From Hymenopus coronatus (Eukaryota; Arthropoda; Insecta; Mantodea; Hymenopodidae): a DNA stretch of 64,000 nt. The stretch is from positions 77,111,001 through 77,175,000 of the forward strand of contig CM060895.1 of assembly GCA_030762935.1 (NCBI GenBank), given 5' to 3'. Below are positions 33,089-45,060 of the stretch, piece by piece. The notes under the pieces were generated by a model. The model worked only from the letters and a program-made list of their open reading frames with translations. It was not told the origin of the DNA and did no database searches. A program made the translations under genes and the position numbers. How positions within the stretch are numbered: position 1 is the stretch's first letter; every line of letters starts with the position of its first letter.

Positions 33089-33950
33089 TTTTACTTTGTC
33101 TACATAGAGACAAAGCACATAGGTAGAGAAGAATAATAGTAGAAGTATCCTCTATTCATTTATAAATTGGATACTGAGGTTTCACCAGAAATACGTGTTT
33201 TAGGCTCCCCTTATAAAAATGTTTAGAAAATTATCCACGCGCGCGCGTGTATGTGTTTGTGGGTGTGTGAGTAAACAGGATAAAGAGAAAAATAAAAGTT
33301 GGTTAAAATATCAAACTTGGTATTTAAACTTTTATCTTCCAAAGATGCAACAAGAAAACTTTGAGGACACTTTACTGGGAAAAAAATCAAAAATTTTGAT
33401 TTTCTCAAAAATGGCTGAAACGATTTTAATATACCATATATTTAAGATATGTGCATGACAAATAACATATATATATATATATATATATATATGTTTATAT
33501 TATTTTCTGGGAATAGCTATGAAGACCTCCTTTATTGGATAAATTTTGATAAATTGTGCGTAACCGATGAACTGCAAGATACAGATAAATACTACTATAA
33601 AAATTTAGATCTCGTTAAAACACATAGTTTATGTCAAGTATATGTTTTTCATGGAGTTTACCATTTTTATTAAAGACATTCCTTGATAGCAGTTTCAGTT
33701 TTAAAATACTTGAAACTTGTCAACTCCTGGCAATGCAGAGAAACAGGTTTCAACCACATGTCAACCAACATTTAAAAGATTCTATTGGCTTAGTCTAGCA
33801 CATTCCCTCACTTCCTTTCTATTTAAAATAAAGCGAGTAATAGAGACACGTTCTGCTAAGGTTTATCTCGATTTGCCTGAAGTAGGTAGAAGAATAAGCT
33901 TTTTAACAAAAATGTGTTACTGATATTAGAGAAAGTCGTCTGAATTCAAC
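33089..33950 (-). repeat. HPR repeat, full-span copy
   Basis: Degraded hairpin GTCTACATAGAGAC...TAGGTAGAGAAG at the left; GAGAAAGTCGTCTGAATTCAAC at the right. A (TA)n run at 33467-33492 interrupts the AAATAAAATATATATC segment. Confidence 0.9.
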
Positions 33951-34264
33951 ACCTTTTTTGTTTTTTTGTTGTTTTTGTTTGCTTCATGATTATGGGTAAC
34001 TTGTTAATCATTTCTGTTCATTTTATTGCAAGAAAAACTTATCAATACATTGAGATACATGCAAATAAATGCATATATTGATTCATTCATTACGCGCATC
34101 CGTTAGAACCGTTTTACCCCTTCCTATATTTCCAGAAGTGTCTATAGTAAACCGGCCATGACACCAAAAAGCTACGAAAAAGTTAATCACTGATATCCAT
34201 CCTACGTTATTCATCTATACCAATGCTGCCCAGCCGTGTCGAGGTTTGGATGATTATGATTCTT

Positions 34265-34299
<35 letters not shown>

Positions 34300-34754
34300 A
34301 ATTTAAAGAGACTTAACTGTTAGACTAGTAGTGCCCTTAGAAAACAAACCGTAGCAAAAAAAAGTGTAATGAAAATTCAGGATTAAAGGCTATCTTTGGC
34401 AAAACTAGGGATTGATGAAGATAAAAGCTAGTTTCAGACAATGGAATATAAAAGATAAAATCTGACGTGTGAGACAGTACATGACTTGTCCCGGGACAAA
34501 ATTAAGTTCTTAGAAGAGAAAATATAAATGTACAACGAAAATGGGAAGGGTAGAAAAACTTTTAACACGTATAAGTCACGAGCTCGGGATTTAAGATCCG
34601 ATACCTGCCGTGCGTTGACTGAGGGAAAGGGGGCGAGAATGCCCTGCCCAAGGGTAACTAATGGGACACAGTAAGACAATGCTCTCCGCTGGTCAGGCGA
34701 CAGTGTAAGGCACTTTGTGAAGAACCTTCGGACCAGCAAGAAAAGATCTTTTTC
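33951..34754. other. unassigned DNA with (GAT)n microsatellite
   Basis: (GAT)n at 34264-34300. The minus frame 34434-34739 is open for 101 codons and GC-richer at its start, but no family is recognised. Confidence 0.4.
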
Positions 34755-34965
34755 AGAAAAGATTGTTCTCTTATCTACATTATGCTAATCGAGATAAAAC
34801 TTAGATAGAATGGTCTTGTTACCTGCTTCTCTGTAAGCAGAAGGGAAATAACAGATGCCATTATGCTAAAGCGATAGTCAAATACTTGGAAAGTCGGTCG
34901 CTATGTGAAGCAATTTAAATTCCGTCCTTCTCTTTGCTTGCCAGGAGTAAGCAATCTTGCGTTTT
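34755..34965 (+). repeat. HPR repeat, 5'-proximal fragment
   Basis: ATGCTAATCGAGATAAAACT, TTACCTGCTTCTCTGTAAGC, GATAGTCAAATACTTGG and AAGCAATTTAAATTCC follow the family order; the first ~45 bp and everything after are missing. Confidence 0.8.
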
Positions 34966-35135
34966 AGATGCTAGCATGATAAGCACTACACCATTGCGGG
35001 TGACACAACTTTTTTACAACACCCAGAGCTAATATAAGAAAATACGTCATGACAGATATATTTGCAACATCATTTACTATAAACCTGAAATTTGTTATAT
35101 CAATAGTTTAAAAATGGATCACATGACTCATTTTT

Positions 35136-35915
35136 ATTTCATCTACACGTACTATGTACATAGTGTATAGAGAAGGCATTGTATTCCACACAAATTTGAT
35201 ACCGAGATTTTACTGGGAATAAATGTTTTGGGACACCGTCAATATAAAAAAAAATGGAATTTTTGAAGAAAAAATATTTAAGTTCAACTTCTTTCAAGAA
35301 TGTGATATGAAGATTTACAAGAAAGTCCCTCCCCCTTCCCCCTTACCCTACCGTTTACGTGAAAATAATTTCGAAAAGTTTGGTTTTCTCAAAAATGGCT
35401 AACGACTTCTGATTAAAATTACGTGTATTTGAAATACTTATATGACAAACAAAATATATGACGACAGTTTTGCTAATAGCCTCCAAAGATCTCTTTATTC
35501 CTGCTATATTTTTCTGAACTTTGCATATCTAGTAAACCGTAACAAACTTACTACAAAAAATGTAGATCTCTTTAAAACTCAAATTTATGTCATGTATATC
35601 TTTTCGTGGAGTTGGCCGTTATCGAAATCATTGTTATTAGTTTCAGTTGTAAAACACTTTTCTTATATGGGAACTTTTTCACTCTGGGCACGCAAAGAAA
35701 CTAATTTCCAACCCCATAGCAACTATATTGTAAAACATTTGACTCTCGGTTTAGCCTAGTGTGTTCCTTCATATCCCTTCTGCTTATAGGACATAAGTAA
35801 TAAAACTGTTTCTGCTAATGTTTATTTCAATGAGCATGAAGCAGACAGAAGAATAAGCTATTAAGATTAATTTATTATAGAGATGTAGAGAAAGACACAT
35901 GTATAGAGCACATCA
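35136..35915 (-). repeat. HPR repeat, full-span copy
   Basis: Hairpin TCTACACGTACTATGTACAT followed by AGTGTATAGAGAAGG at the left, GAGAAAGACACATGTATAGAGCACATC at the right. The CA tract and the CAAACTTGG palindrome are deleted. Confidence 0.92.
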
Positions 35916-37179
35916 AAATTTTATTATAACAATTTTTATTTAAATAACCATGCAAACTAAAGTTTTGATACATGACAAACAATTTCACCATCCCTATGTA
36001 TAACAAATCGGTATAAATTTAAATTAGATGTTTTGCGAACTGTGGTTTTAAAATTTCATACATGCGACACCTTGGCCGCTGACTATGTTATGTTTACGAC
36101 AACCTCTAGTTGGGGGACGCAGTATTTACCTAATTTTCTTTTTTTGTAAGCTTAAAATCCTTCAATCAGAGAGGCCATATCGCTCAATGAATATATGAAA
36201 TGGGCGAAATGATGCTCAAATGAACTTGAAGTCCATTGAAATAAGAGTAGAAACAGAATTTGTTTGAAGAATAAAGTCCTTATGTATAGAGTAGGGAGAC
36301 TACCCGCCTAGGGAGACTACCCGCATAGTCCTTCAAGGACATATCGTCTATTGATTCACTTATCCACGAGTTAATACTCTGACTCAGATAAGCTGAGTTG
36401 AAACACGCTATCGTAAGCCTTTAGTGCTAAGCTACGTAAGAGAGCTAGATGCAGAATCATTAGGAAAATCATTCTGCATCAGCATTTCTCACCTTTATTG
36501 CTATTACGATATGTTTTCTGCGAAGCAATCTCTTCATTCACATAGTCATCTAATTTAATGCTTTCATTTACAAAGTTAGATAAACACATAAAGCTATTAT
36601 AGTCGTGAAAGCGAATCCCTTTGTAGCTGCTTGAGGGAGAAGATGAAACATCACGATAGGATTTTACGCATATGAAAAATACTCATTTCGTTTTTGTTTT
36701 CTGATGTTGCGTAAAAGTTTTTCTATAGTGTGTTTTGTTTAATGAACCTAATGTACCTCTCGAATATTCTGCAAAACAGAAGACAGTCGAGCCGGAAGGC
36801 TCGCAGACTTTGTTCTCCAGCATTGCGTGTAAGTGAAAACACAGAGGATAAAAAAAAAATAAAGGTAGGATTTTTAAAGGGAGAGAAACTCCTGCATGTT
36901 TTTTGTTGCGATTATCTATTCTGTCCTTTTCCATTTGCTAAAGAGAAAGTGTGATGATGACGCAGGAGAGTTAAAATTATATTATTCTAGAAATGACCCA
37001 CATATCCATAATAACAGCTACTTTGGCGAAAATGTTATTGTGCTTCTAAAAGTTATAAACATACTTTACAGTAAATAAAACCTTTCTTCAAAAGAATCGT
37101 TTAAGATAAATATCAGTATAGTTTCATGTGATATACAAAAAGTATGGAAGTTCAAAGACAACATATGGTGACCCAATTT
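35916..37179. other. unassigned DNA, no gene seen
   Basis: AGGGAGACTACCCGC is duplicated at 36293-36307 and 36310-36324. GATGCAGAAT / ATTCTGCATC at 36448-36480 forms a 10-bp hairpin with a 13-nt loop. Short frames on both strands (up to 83 codons) show no domain. Confidence 0.4.
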
Positions 37180-38010
37180 TCATTTTCTCTGTTTAGTACA
37201 TAAAAAGAGAAGGTATCGCATTTCATTCAAAACTTCAATATCGAGATATATACGTTTTAGGGTCTCCAGAATCCAAAGAAAACATTTTTAGAAGAAGTTC
37301 TATGCCTGTGTGTCTGCTTGTCTGTGAACACAATAACTCAAAAACGAAAATCTGTTGAAGTACCAAACTTGGTATTTAGACTTAGTATCTTCCAAGGATG
37401 CGGCACCAATATTTTGAGGAAAATCCTCCAACCACAAACTACCCTTTACATGGAAAAAATGTCCGAAGATGTTTATTTTAAAAAATGGTCTTAATATTTT
37501 CTTTAAAATACCAGGTATTGAAATGTTTATGTGATAAAATTTATATCTTGAATTTAAGGGGATAGATCCTGAACACATCTTTATTCTGGATGACATTTGG
37601 TTAACTGGTAAAATGTAAGAGATAAACACAAGTTCACTGCACAGAAAAATTTAGATCGCGTTAAAACACAATTTATGTCATACACATTATTTCCGTAGAG
37701 TTGGCCATTTCCGAGATATTCCTTATTATTGGTTTCAATTTTAAACTAATTTTCTCATACGGGAGTTTGTCAACTCTAGCCACACAGTGAATTTCAATCA
37801 AATAGCAACAGTTTTTAAACAATTTGAATATCGTTTTAAGGTAGTATATTCCGTTATTTCCCTTCCATTTATAAAGAAAAATTAATAAGACCATTTTTGC
37901 TATTTCCTATTTATTTTGATTAGAACGAAGTAGACAGAAAGATAAATTTTTTTAAGATTAATCTCTTTTCCGAATAGCTAGAGAAAGTAATGTGAATGGA
38001 ACAGGCTAGA
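37180..38010 (-). repeat. HPR repeat, full-span copy
   Basis: TTTTCTCTGTTTAGTACATA at the left (hairpin partly lost) and GAGAAAGTAATGTGAATGGAAC at the right; the whole family order lies between. Confidence 0.93.
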
Positions 38011-38014
38011 TTTT

Positions 38015-38037
38015 TAGAAATAGATCTGCGCGCGCGG

Positions 38038-38074
<37 letters not shown>

Positions 38075-38638
38075 CAAGATAGTTCAAAAACGAAAGGTCG
38101 GTAAATACCAAATTGATATTCCCAAAGTTGCGACAAAAGGAATTTGAGGAAAATCCTCCCACTCCGCACTACCGTTTATATGGGAAATTTTTCGAAAAGC
38201 TTTATTTTTTAAAAAATGGATCACATGATTAATGTGATCAAAATACCATATATTAAAGATATTTACATGATAAACAAAATGTATATCTTGAATTTTTTGG
38301 GCGTAGCCTCTGAGTGGACTGGATGACTTTTGTACATCTAGTAAACTGTGAGAGACAGACAAAAACATACTGAGCCAAAATGTAGGGCTTGTTAAAGTAC
38401 CAAATTATGGCAAATACTTTTTTAGAGTTAACCGTTTCCGAGATAGTCCTAGTTATTGGTTTTTAATTTCAAATTATTACATTATTTCAGGTAGGAATTA
38501 GTTTTTTACTTTTTCCTCCCTGGTCATGCAAATATTGTTTGTATCATATAGGTCAACATTTAAAATACTCTAGCCTATTCCTTCATAATCCTAGTAATTA
38601 CAGGATATAGGTAGTAATACAATTTCTGCTAATGCTAT
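38015..38638 (-). repeat. HPR repeat, copy lacking hairpin end
   Basis: Starts in the (GT)n tract (38040-38072) and runs leftward through the family to TAGTAATACAATTTCTGCTA. It follows the previous copy head to tail, giving a second tandem arrangement. Confidence 0.85.
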
Positions 38639-38639
38639 C

Positions 38640-38997
38640 TGGAATAAAGTTCAAGATATACATTTCATTTGTGATGGAAATGGCTTTAATCAAAATCGTG
38701 AAGGCCATTTTTGAGAAAAACATGACTTTTGAAAACGTTTCCATGTAAAGGGTAGTTAGGGGTGGGTGGATTTTCTTGAAAATCTTTGTGTGGTATCCTT
38801 GGAAGATAGCAAACTTAAATACCAAGTTTGGTATTTAACGGTGTTTTTGTTTTTTAACTATGCTGTCTACAGGCACAAATGGACCTTTTTCTGAATTTTT
38901 TTTTTGGATTCAGGGTTTCCTAAAGCATGTATTTCCGGCAAAATCTCGGTATCAAATTTTTAGGTTGAATACAATATCCTCTCTACCCACTATATAC
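38640..38997 (+). repeat. HPR repeat, 3' part
   Basis: GGAATAAAGTTCAAGATATA through AATACCAAGTTTGGTATTTA to AATATCCTCTCTACCCAC. It meets the previous minus copy tail to tail. Confidence 0.88.
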
Positions 38998-39465
38998 GTT
39001 TTACATACGTCATATTTATTTCATAAGCTGTTACTTAAGCTATGTTAACGTTCTTAAAGGCAGAGCTGCAGAGCAACTAAGCAGTCTGCAAAAATCTTGA
39101 GAGTTTGTAGTTTTCCTTTATTTCTTGTGCATGCATTAGGGTACAAGTGCTTGCTCGGTAAAAGTCCCTATTGTTTACCAAGCAGAGTATTTTTCTTTGT
39201 GTCCATGAGTCACCTGATCGAAATACCGACAGTGAAATCATGTGATAAGGTGACGCTAAGCGCAAGTTTTTGCGGCAAATATTAGCCAATCAGAATTAAG
39301 AAAGTTTAAGGTAGACATCTTACCTCGTGGGCTATTTAAAAGACCCAATTTTAGAATTTCTATAGTCTTTCCTGTCTTTCCGACGAGTAATCCACGTCAC
39401 TCTGTGGAAGAATTCTGCGCTGAAATTACGAAATGCGATGTAAGTATAATATTAAGTAATACGGG
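38998..39465. other. unassigned DNA with promoter-like motifs
   Basis: AGCCAATCAG near 39280 and CTATTTAAAAGACC near 39333 look like a CCAAT and a TATA element, and GATGTAAGT near 39440 like a splice donor. No coding sequence follows, so this may be an LTR fragment or chance. Confidence 0.25.
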
Positions 39466-39553
39466 ACTAGAGAAAGTAAAAAGAACAATGTTTTATAAGA
39501 AAAGTTGTTTGTATAACAGCTAGAGAAGGCCATGGGAATGGAACACATCAGAT
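39466..39553 (-). repeat. HPR repeat, 5'-end fragment
   Basis: Ends GAGAAGGCCATGGGAATGGAACACATCAGA; GACTAGAGAAAGTAAAAAG just before it looks like the end of a plus-strand hairpin. Confidence 0.75.
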
Positions 39554-39974
39554 TTATTGTATACGAGTGCTAGTTTTGTGGCCAATTTGAAAACTTGTGG
39601 TACTATATTAAAGCACGATTGGTTATTTAAATAAAGGTTGAAAGCCGCTGAGAGCGTTCTTTAATATCTGGTCATAAACAGTCGAGGAAGCTGCTCCACA
39701 TTACAGCAGAAAGGCACGCTTAACGTAGTTTAGGAGTTTCCATAAAGGCCGGTCTCAGGTGTGTGGGAGGAGAAAATTAGGATCCGGTTAGTTCTTTTAA
39801 GTTTGCAAACATCTTTTCTGCAGCAAGGAAAAGTGGAGCATAAAGAATATTGTGTTAGCGTGTGTTAGAAACCGCCATCGACCTTCTTTACTGTTAACCT
39901 TTGCTGATTCGCTAGAAAACGGTAAAAGTTAGCAATAAAACGCAAACACAAAAAACAAACATAATTTTAATAAT
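39554..39974. other. unassigned DNA, no gene seen
   Basis: No recognisable repeat or coding signal. Confidence 0.4.
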
Positions 39975-40136
39975 TATGTGTGTGTGTCTGTCTGTCTGTC
40001 TGTCTGTCTGTATGTGTGTGTGTCTGTATGTCTGTATGTCTGTATGTCTGTATATCTGTCATTGGTTACTGCCCGATGGCAGAGTTAAATGTACAAAATT
40101 CACTTATAACAATAATAATAATAATAATAATAATAA
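39975..40136. repeat. (GTCT)n / (GTAT)n and (AAT)n microsatellites
   Basis: TGTC/TGTA tetranucleotide variants at 39977-40061 and an AAT run at 40107-40136. The 99-codon plus frame across them is low-complexity and not a gene. Confidence 0.9.
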
Positions 40137-40324
40137 CACAGTTATATCAATAATCGTAATACAACTATTATATATACATGGTTTTTTAAATACCCAACTA
40201 TTTTTTATTGAATATAGCAATACTGTGCCAATTACCAGCATGTTTATAACAGTTGGAATGAAGCCTCATCATTAGTGGTTATAGAACAGTTTTTTAGATT
40301 CTTAATTACTTCACAATATTTCAT

Positions 40325-40812
40325 TTAATTAATTGTCTAATATTTATTCTCTTTAAATTATCCCTAAACTTCTTTATGGTTAGGGGGATGACCTGAATCG
40401 CTGCCACAGGCAATTCATTCCATTCCTCAATGGTCCTATTAACAAAAGAAAATTGTCATATGTCTGTATCATCTACCTTTAATTTTATACAAAAGATCGT
40501 TAGTATGCCGGGTTTTCTAACCTCTTTCTAACGCCCACGCATGCATTTAAACCAGTATAGACCTTAAATAGTGCGATTAGCCTAAGTCTGTTGCGCCTAA
40601 CGCAGTTCCCATTTATTTTCTTCGCCTTTCGTAAGCCCAAAAACTTCACGTCTCTTTATGAATTTGACTGATTCACTGTATCTTCCCCAGTGAATCAGTT
40701 TGACTAACTCTGTAATAGTCCATGCATGCTACTCCATATTCCATAACCGGCCGCACTAAGGACTTGTAGACAATTTTCCTGGACTTTGCGCTACCCTTCT
40801 TCAGTATTCTCG
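40325..40812 (-). mobile_element. non-LTR retrotransposon RT C-terminal remnant (CR1/Jockey-like)
   Basis: The minus strand reads SLVRPVMEYGVACMDYY near 40720-40770, then, after decayed sequence, FSFVNRTIEEWNELPVAA near 40400-40455 and KKFRDNLKR. These are the conserved thumb-region and C-terminal blocks of CR1/Jockey-type reverse transcriptases. Several stops interrupt it; the catalytic core is missing, as expected for a 5'-truncated copy. Confidence 0.75.
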
Positions 40813-40867
40813 TTATGCTCTGTCCCAATCATTCTGTACCTCTTCTGCAACAAACAAGCTTACATTG

Positions 40868-41144
40868 TATTCTTCTATCTACTTCACGCTACTCGAGATA
40901 AAAGATTTAATGGCTATTACTTCCCTGTAGTTAGAAAAGGTCTAAAGGGATATATTTGGAAAAGCGATAGATAAATATTTTAAGATATGGTTACCATGTA
41001 AATGGAAATTCTGTTCCCTTTATAAGTCCAAGATAGATAAATAAATAAAAAAGAAAAGTAAAGGAAAATGAATACCCACTTGAGAAAGGTATTGGAAAAT
41101 TTAAACCAATATCAGGGAATAACTATATTTATATGCATATATAG
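40868..41144 (+). repeat. HPR repeat, left part split by mariner
   Basis: From TTCTTCTATCTACTTCACGC through GTAGTTAGAAAAGG and CTTGAGAAAGGTATTGG to TCAGGGAATAAC. The family continues on the other side of the mariner. Confidence 0.85.
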
Positions 41145-42369
41145 TAGATTGCCTCATAAGTAATGTCGTTTTTTTTATTTTGGTGTTTTGAAAAATTGTT
41201 GGGTTTCTTTGGTTTGGCAATGCTATTTAGAGGATGCCATGGCTAGTGTTGCGTACATTGCGAGCATGTATCATTCTTCAGTTGCTAATAAGCAATCACA
41301 AAATGGAGATAACGAAGTTTGAACTTAGAGTCCTCCTAAAGCACTACGGGAAACAAGATTAAAAAGCCACTGCCGCAGCTCGAAGAATATCTGAAGTGGA
41401 AGGAGGTGTCGTTAGTGAGCGTGTGGTACACCAGCCTTTTAACAATGGAGACGAAAACACTAAAGATTTACCACGTTCTGGAAGATCTAAAGTATGGAAT
41501 ATTGAGGATACAAGCCAAGTTTTGCAAAAAAATCCGCAAAAAGTACACTACGCTTTCAGTAGAATTTGATGCTCAAAAGATACCAACCATACATTGTGGC
41601 ATTAAGACACTTGGAAAATCATACAGAAGCTGTGGATCTGTACCTCATGAACTGACATCTCAACAGGCTCAATGTAGAGTGGATATCTGAGGTCAGCCTA
41701 ACCGTCATCCCATGGATGATAGATTTGTCAGGAGAATTGTCACTTGTGATGAAAAATGGGTATATTATCGAAACAGTGACCCGATTCCTGCCAACCTGTC
41801 AAAGTCATCGTTAAAAGAAATTGGTTCGGTCCCAAAGTAATGTTGTGTATCTGGTGGAATTTTGAAGGTGTGATTCACTGGGAGTTTCATCCAAACTGGC
41901 GGGCGATTAATGCGGATGTTTATTCTCAACAACTGGAACGAGTTAATGAAATTCTGAGACGGAGATACCCAGCATTAGTTAATCAAAATAGAGTTCTATT
42001 GTAACAGAACAATGCAAGACCCCATACTGCACGAACTATGGAAAAATTCAGAAATTGGGAGGAATCGTACTGCTACGACACCCAGCATACAGCCTTGATC
42101 TCGCACCATCAGATTATCATCTTTTTCGATCCATGGCCCAAAGGAAGAAATTTTGACAACTTTGAAGCAGCGCAAGTGGGTCTCGCCGAATTCTTCGCAT
42201 CAAAAAACCAGAGACTATTACCATCGTGGGATAATAAACCTTGCTGAAATATGGCTTAAGACCATAGAATCTAATGGTCTGTACTTTGAAGATTAGTTAA
42301 TTGCTTGTCAGAATACATTTCAAATAATTGTTTTTATTTAAAAACGACATTACTTATGAGACAGTATCT
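41145..42369 (+). mobile_element. mariner transposon, full length, inactive
   Basis: Terminal inverted repeats share CTCATAAGTAATGTCGTTTT at 41153 and, inverted, at 42341-42361; TA dinucleotides flank the element. The transposase would start at ATG 41301-41310 (MEITKFELRVLLKHYG). The first catalytic block TCDEKWVYYRN is near 41742-41775, the second near 42000-42030 reads QNNARPHTA where mariners have QDNARPHTA, and SLDLAPSDYHLF lies near 42090-42125. Frameshifts and stops interrupt the frame, for example at 41360 and 41688. It encodes a cut-and-paste DD34D transposase family member but is dead. Confidence 0.92.
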
Positions 42370-42908
42370 ATAAATGTGCTTGTATAGATATCGGACATAA
42401 ATTGTGTGCTTTAACGAGATCTGCATTATTTATGAACCTATATTTCGTCTATATCTTACAGTCGTGCAGAAGTCATCCAGAATGAGGACGTCAGAGATAC
42501 CATTTCAATTGTCATAGTATATTTTAAAATTTTCTTTATAGTCATTTCACATTTTTGTAAGAAACTGAATTCAAATATGAAGGTAGGCTTTTTTTGAGTT
42601 AATCTGTATTTTAATATAATTTTCTAAAACATGCATTTAAAATGTAAATTGGGGTTGGAAATTTTCTTGAAAATCTTCGTTTGACATGTTTGGTTGAAAC
42701 TAAACTCAAATCAAGTGTGGAATTTCTCGTTGTTCAGTTAGCTGTTTATGATACCACAACTACATACACCAACGGTCATATGTCGTTTTTTAAAATTCAT
42801 TTTCATTCACGGGACTTAAAACATACATTTCTGTTGAAATCTGAAAATTGTATTTTCGGGTGGAAAACAATACTTTCTCATTTACTCTACATAGTAGAGA
42901 AAACGAAA
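42370..42908 (+). repeat. HPR repeat, right part after mariner
   Basis: Resumes at GATATCGGACATAAATTGTG and ends TACTCTACATAGTAGAGAAA, a shortened hairpin. Confidence 0.85.
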
Positions 42909-43319
42909 ACATCTACTGTGTATAATTCCAAGGTTATTTTTATCTATTTACCATTTGAATCACAGTAAGAAAATTACTTTCTCTACCGCCTGCACTGCCT
43001 TACATAAAATGTGATCTGCATATAATAGGAGCTCTTTATATCGGTGCTGATACATTTAGCTCCAACCTTACCAGTACACACTATTTTCTGAGCATAATTC
43101 TTGTTTGTGAAATGATAAGAGCATTTTACCTCCCTAAATAATGACTAAATGGTAGCATTTCAGCTTATTCCTTATATTTTCACGATATCTTAATTCGGTT
43201 ACCTTATTGGTGTTTAATAGCGGCAATAGCCATAACCTTCGTCTCCATGTGGTTTATAAAATCTCTCATAATGTCGTACTAACACTACACCTGCATAATT
43301 CTTTACCTTTCTACGTATA
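42909..43319. other. unassigned DNA, no gene seen
   Basis: No recognised signal. Confidence 0.4.
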
Positions 43320-43415
43320 TTTAAATCACGTAAAAGAACCTCAAGACGAACAAAGAGGCCTCTGAGGAGAATTAAGTGGTGTTTCACGCCTAATATAGAA
43401 TCGGACGTTTAGATC
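43320..43415 (+). mobile_element. SINE-C fragment
   Basis: AATCACGTAAAAGAACCTCA, GAGGCCTCTGAGGAGAATTA and GTGTTTCACGCCTAATATAG match the body of SINE-C. Confidence 0.75.
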
Positions 43416-43514
43416 CTGATCAGTTGTTCATATATATGCCAAATTTTAATTTTATGTAGCAATTGGTTCAGCCTTTTGTTGTTTACTAATAGTAGCTAAA
43501 ACACACAATACGTA

Positions 43515-44131
43515 TATTTCTATCGTAGATTGGATCATTTTTAGATATTCCTTGTTATTGCTTTCAGGTTTAAAAAACTAATAGATAAAAACTAATAAAA
43601 ATTGAAGAATAAGCTTAGTAACAATAATTTGTTACAGAGATTTGGATATAGCCATGTGAATGGAGCACTGAGACTTCGAAATGTATATTTCCGGTGAAAT
43701 CTCGACAGCGGATTTTTGGATAGAATACAATACCTTCTCTATACTCTATGTCCATAGTCTGTATAGAGAAAGTAAACATTTTCATATACAGAAGCTATTA
43801 AAGCGGAAGGATACTGTTTTTTCATGTCCTATTTCCGAGATATTCCTTGTCAACGCTTGGCCACTCAAAGAAACGGATTTCAATACCATAGCAACCACAT
43901 TTACTGTCGGATTAGCCCTGCGTGTTTCCGTATTTCCCTTTCTACTTATAAGGAACTAAGTAATAAAACAGTTTCTGCTAATGTTTTAGCATGGAATAGA
44001 TAGAAGAATAAGCCTATTAATAATAATTTGTTACAGAGATATAGAAAAAGCCATGATAGTGGAGCACATCAGATTTTTTTTTGGCTCAGGAGACTTCAAA
44101 ATATGTATTTCCAGTGAAATCTGAACAGCGC
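43515..44131. repeat. alternating HPR fragments
   Basis: Minus fragment 43515-43672, plus hairpin-end fragment 43675-43777, minus fragment 43822-44075 and plus fragment 44083-44131. Each minus piece ends in the 5' terminus (GGAGCACTGAGA or GAGCACATCAGA) and is followed at once by a plus 3' piece. Confidence 0.8.
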
Positions 44132-44955
44132 ATTACTTTTTCTACACGTACTATGTATATAGTATAGACAGAAGGTATTGCATTCCACCCAAAACTTCGG
44201 CACGAGATTTCACCGGAAATACATGTTTTGGGTCCCCCTGAATAAAACAAAAGCATTTTTAGAAAAAGATCCGTGTGTATTTATGTATCTGTAGAGAGCA
44301 TAGCTCAAAAACGAAAATACCGTTTAATATCAAACTTGGTATTTAAGTTTGATATCTTTCAAGGATACGACATGAAGATTTTCAAGAGACTCGCCCCACT
44401 CCCAACTGCTATTTACAGGGAAAAAATTTTTGAAAATTTTGATTTTCTCGAAAATGGCTCTAACGATTTTGATTAAAATATCGTAAATTATAGACATTTA
44501 GAACTTCTGAAGTCAAGTTTATTCTGAATGCATTTTATGGAATTTTGTATAACTGGAAAACCGTAAGAGATAAGAGAAAATCTTGCTTAACAGAAAATGT
44601 AGAGCTCTTTAAAACACACGATTTATGATTAAATACATTTTTTTCGTTGAGCTGAGCATTTTTGAGATGTTCCTTGTTATTGATTTCAGCTGTGGAAAAC
44701 TACTTTTCTCATATAGGAATTTGTCAACTCCTGTCCATAGAAACAAAGGAACTTCAGTCACATTGCAACCGGTTTTTGACTACACTTTTAGCCTGTACTA
44801 CTCCCTTATTTCCCTTCTACTTGTATGGAAGCAAACAATAAGTTATCTCTGCTAGTTTTTTTCTCGATTAGCACAAAGTAAAGAGAAGCATAAGCTTTTT
44901 AACAATAACTTGTAGCAGAGATGTAGAGATAGTCAGGTGAATGGAACACATCAGT
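44132..44955 (-). repeat. HPR repeat, full-span copy
   Basis: TTACTTTTTCTACACGTACT at the left and GTCAGGTGAATGGAACACATCAG at the right. Confidence 0.93.
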
Positions 44956-44964
44956 TTTTTTTTT

Positions 44965-45060
44965 TTTTTATGATAGAATACAATAACTTATCTATACAGT
45001 ATATCCATAATAGTGTAGGCAAGGTAAAATGTTCACATACAGAAACTATTAAAGCGGAAA
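44965..45060 (+). repeat. HPR 3'-end fragment plus duplicated flank
   Basis: ATGATAGAATACAATAACTT and a degraded hairpin. The adjoining CACATACAGAAACTATTAAA at about 45033 repeats the flank CATATACAGAAGCTATTAAA at about 43783, so host DNA was copied along with the HPR end. Confidence 0.7.

Noticed and set aside
36448..36480. 10-bp hairpin as a microRNA precursor
   Set aside because: The stem is far too short for a microRNA and no longer pairing exists around it.
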